From Minisyncoccota bacterium (lineage in GTDB: Bacteria; Patescibacteriota; Microgenomatia; Levybacterales; UBA12049): a DNA stretch of 14,617 nucleotides. Both the position numbers and the translations under genes were made by a program. Under the pieces are notes generated by a model. It was given only the letters and a program-made list of their open reading frames with translations, did not search any database and had not been told where the DNA came from. Numbering within the stretch: the stretch's first letter is position 1; every line of letters starts with the position of its first letter. The stretch lies in NCBI GenBank assembly GCA_025449795.1, contig JANWIQ010000008.1, positions 1 through 14,617 on the forward strand, given 5' to 3'. Of this stretch, positions 13,327 to 14,617 are shown in pieces.

Positions 13327-13635
13327 TTATAGAAAAATAGATACAATAAGGCCTGCGATAATTACTAACACGATTATATTAGAAAGCCCCGCAATAGCAA
13401 GAATACCAAGCACGGATAAAACCCATAAGAGAAGGAGTACTGAAGCAATGGCTTGCAGTGGACGAGGCAGAATACCTATTGCCCAACCAATTACCACCAG
13501 AATAAGAATTTCCCATAGAGTAACCGCATGACTATTAATAGTAAAAAGGGTAATATTTGGAATGGAAATCCCTGCAAGAGAAGCATAGCCCAAAATCCAA
13601 AGAATAAAAAGAATAACAATAATTGCGATAATCAT
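13327..13635 (-). CDS. Small hydrophobic membrane protein, unknown function
   Basis: A 102-aa protein made almost wholly of hydrophobic residues, with three predicted membrane helices: residues 1-20, about 41-55 and 60-102 (the last perhaps two short helices). Loops are short (SIPNITLFTINSHAVTL, and LPRPLQ between helices). No charged or catalytic motif is visible, and I recognise no family. It starts 3 nt after the YggT gene stop without a ribosome site, so it is probably the last gene of the RHH-YggT unit and translated by reinitiation. Proteins of this kind often follow YggT-like genes in small genomes, from my general impression only. Confidence 0.65.
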   Translation of the reverse strand: MIIAIIVILFILWILGYASLAGISIPNITLFTINSHAVTLWEILILVVIGWAIGILPRPLQAIASVLLLLWVLSVLGILAIAGLSNIIVLVIIAGLIVSIFL

Positions 13636-13638
13636 AGT

Positions 13639-14076
13639 TTATTGAGTTTCAAGATCTTTAGGTGTAATTGGGTAAATAAGATCTAATAGATACACAAGTC
13701 CCCATGCGATACAGACATATACAACTGCTGCTAGTATTGTTGACCATTCAATCAAAGAACTTCCTGTTGCAGAAGTACCTAAAATACCACCAAAAGGTGC
13801 AGCGAGTGGATTGGTGATAGAGTAAATTAAGCTGGTAAAGCCAACGAATGGATTTGCTCCTAACGCTTTCAGAGCCACTCTGAATGCAAGCAATACCTCA
13901 ATTAAACTCAAGATGTACCAAATAATTTGGTTAAATCGAAAAATATTTTTCTTTGTTTCATACACCTTTTGAGGAGCAGCTCCCTTTGCCTGGGGCTCTG
14001 TTGTTGTGGTTTTCCTAACAACCTGTTGAGGACTACCAGTAATAGTTACTTCTTCCTGAGTATCTGCTTGAACCAT
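13639..14076 (-). CDS. YggT-family membrane protein with polar N-terminal tail
   Basis: A 145-aa protein. Residues 1-43 are polar, Thr/Gln/Lys-rich and likely cytoplasmic and disordered (VRKTTTTEPQAKG). Two membrane segments follow, about 49-70 and 110-136. The YggT hallmark lies between them: FRVALKALGANPFVGFTSL (65-83), then YSITNPLAAPFGGIL (85-99). YggT/YlmG proteins are small membrane proteins linked in other bacteria to cell division or osmotic/membrane stability; no reaction is known. The long N-tail is not in the classical short YggT. Its ATG overlaps the stop of the RHH gene (TAATG), and AAGGTG lies 8 nt upstream, so translation is coupled. Confidence 0.82.
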   Translation of the reverse strand: MVQADTQEEVTITGSPQQVVRKTTTTEPQAKGAAPQKVYETKKNIFRFNQIIWYILSLIEVLLAFRVALKALGANPFVGFTSLIYSITNPLAAPFGGILGTSATGSSLIEWSTILAAVVYVCIAWGLVYLLDLIYPITPKDLETQ

Positions 14077-14243
14077 TAAATTTGCACCTTCTTAATTACT
14101 GTTTCTTTTGGTAAATACGCAACGAGAGCGAGCTCAATAAGAGCGGTTAATGTTATTTCTTCAATGATAGCCTGCGCCTTTGCGTGTTTTAAGAGGGCTG
14201 GATTAAGAAAAAGTGTAACGCGTTGTTTGTCATTAGTTGTCAT
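14076..14243 (-). CDS. Small ribbon-helix-helix type DNA-binding protein
   Basis: A 55-aa protein whose core fits the MetJ/Arc (RHH) fold: a beta strand KQRVTLFLNP followed by two helices ALLKHAKAQAIIEE and TLTALIELALVAYLP. Such proteins dimerise and insert the paired strand into the major groove; many are autoregulators or antitoxins. No toxin gene is adjacent; instead the YggT gene follows with a 1-nt stop/start overlap. The frame runs upstream to a TTG at 14279, but that TTG is part of the TTGACA box, so the ATG at 14243 is the start. Three TAGTAC/GTACTA sites lie in its promoter region and may be its operators. The fold call is moderately sure. Confidence 0.68.
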   Translation of the reverse strand: MTTNDKQRVTLFLNPALLKHAKAQAIIEEITLTALIELALVAYLPKETVIKKVQI

Positions 14244-14250
14244 ACTTGAA

Positions 14251-14279
14251 ATAGTACAACTAATTGTAGTACTTGTCAA
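14251..14279 (-). promoter_or_regulatory. Leaderless-type promoter of the RHH-YggT operon
   Basis: On the minus strand, consensus TTGACA (14279-14274), exactly 17 nt, TACTAT (14256-14251), then 7 nt and the ATG at 14243. TAGTAC-type sites overlap both the -10 (14252-14257) and the spacer (14267-14272), consistent with control by an autorepressor. Confidence 0.65.
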
Positions 14280-14302
14280 GGTATCAATATTGGCATGTAC
14301 TA
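14252..14302. promoter_or_regulatory. Cluster of TAGTAC/GTACTA sites, putative RHH operators
   Basis: TAGTAC occurs at 14252-14257 and 14267-14272, and its complement GTACTA at 14297-14302; starts are 15 and 30 nt apart. The first two sit in a larger imperfect palindrome (eight of ten half-site positions match). The cluster spans both the RHH promoter and the region upstream of the rightward membrane-protein promoter, so a single regulator might control both. Confidence 0.45.
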
Positions 14303-14315
14303 CCTATCTTAGGGG

Positions 14316-14324
14316 TGGTATAAT
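14316..14324 (+). promoter_or_regulatory. Leaderless extended -10 promoter of the last gene
   Basis: TGG-TATAAT (14316-14324) is a perfect extended -10 box, followed by 6 nt (TTTTTG) and a GTG start at 14331. A TTGGCA at 14290-14295 is 23 nt upstream of the -10, too far for a standard -35. Confidence 0.55.
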
Positions 14325-14330
14325 TTTTTG

Positions 14331-14617
14331 GTGAATAGAAAATTGATTGTTTCAATTCCTCTTTTATTTTTTGTTCCAGTTTTGTTTTTAACAATTGGGG
14401 GATTTTTACATTTTAAATTTGACTTCTCTCTCATACTCCTTGGGGCAATTGGTTGGTCTGGTGCTCTGGTTCTTCGTTACCCTTTCATAATCTTAATTAA
14501 AAATAGAAATGTGTTGTCAAAACAAGTAATTTTAATTCCTTTACTCTCGGGGCCTACGGAAGAATCAGTAAGGCTTCTTCTAATAATTTTATTTTCTATT
14601 ACCTTTTCCAAGGCCTA
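14331..14617 (+). CDS. Membrane protein with EE motif, 3' end outside window (possible intramembrane protease)
   Basis: The frame is open from a GTG at 14331 to the window end, giving about 95 residues. It begins with a membrane helix (IVSIPLLFFVPVLFLTIGGFL), then another (LILLGAIGWSGALVL), and the sequence LIPLLSGPTEESVRLLLII. A Glu-Glu followed by Arg inside a helix resembles the first motif of YhfC, PrsW or CPBP-type intramembrane metalloproteases, but the second and third motifs (H and E or N) would lie beyond the window. The GTG start is supported by the extended -10 box ending 6 nt upstream. It is divergent from the RHH gene and shares the GTAC-type sites. Confidence 0.55.
   Translation, partial: MNRKLIVSIPLLFFVPVLFLTIGGFLHFKFDFSLILLGAIGWSGALVLRYPFIILIKNRNVLSKQVILIPLLSGPTEESVRLLLIILFSITFSKA

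Noticed and set aside
14076..14243. A toxin-antitoxin pair
   Set aside because: The RHH-like gene would fit an antitoxin, but the next gene is YggT and no recognisable toxin is adjacent.
14244..14279. A TTG start at 14279 for the RHH gene
   Set aside because: The TTG is the first half of a consensus TTGACA; starting there would put the promoter inside the coding sequence.
1..14617. tRNA or rRNA genes
   Set aside because: I saw no cloverleaf-like arms with GGTTC-type T-loops and no rRNA-like sequence in the gaps; a dedicated search could still find something short.
1..14617. UGA recoding as in Gracilibacteria or SR1
   Set aside because: Genes have no internal UGA and UGA serves as a stop, for example at 12278-12280 and 11367-11369.

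Overview
The window looks like a chromosomal segment of a small-genome, AT-rich bacterium. The best guess is a member of the Patescibacteria (Candidate Phyla Radiation). The guess rests on gene style: many short membrane proteins, a YggT protein with a long polar N-tail, DoxX-like proteins, a secreted-repeat protein, compact spacing and hairpin repeats. No rRNA or tRNA is present to confirm it. UGA is used as a normal stop (for example at 12278-12280) and no gene has internal UGA, so the standard bacterial code applies.

Layout. At the left edge is the 3' part of ribF (riboflavin kinase domain), convergent with an HD-domain phosphohydrolase and an EamA-type transporter on the minus strand. A 287-nt divergent region full of hairpins separates these from a DoxX quinone-oxidoreductase-like membrane protein, whose 3' end overlaps a minus-strand PAS histidine kinase by 130 nt. 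From 4.5 to 7.3 kb, all genes are on the minus strand: an anchored PF03640-type secreted-repeat protein, a VOC/RibD-C reductase pair, a small secreted two-Cys protein with a clear terminator, and an ArsR/SRPBCC operon.

From 7.4 to 12.3 kb, all genes are on the plus strand: a 735-aa fusion of a GT-B glycosyltransferase with an all-helical glycosidase-like domain, a GH130 beta-mannoside enzyme, a four-repeat membrane protein, an anchored blue-copper protein and a DoxX-like membrane protein. These converge on a minus-strand flavin/NAD(P)H oxidoreductase. The right end holds a tiny membrane protein, a minus-strand RHH-regulator/YggT/small membrane protein operon, and the 5' part of a plus-strand membrane protein with an EE motif.

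Two themes run through the window. (1) Many first genes have a sigma70-type -10 box ending only 6-7 nt before the start codon, which predicts leaderless mRNAs; clear Shine-Dalgarno sequences occur mainly at genes inside operons. This pattern also fixes several start codons. (2) The glycosyltransferase/GH130 pair has no export signals and suggests an intracellular mannoside cycle. The copper protein, DoxX-like proteins and flavin reductase suggest a small membrane redox module. Both functional readings are inferences.
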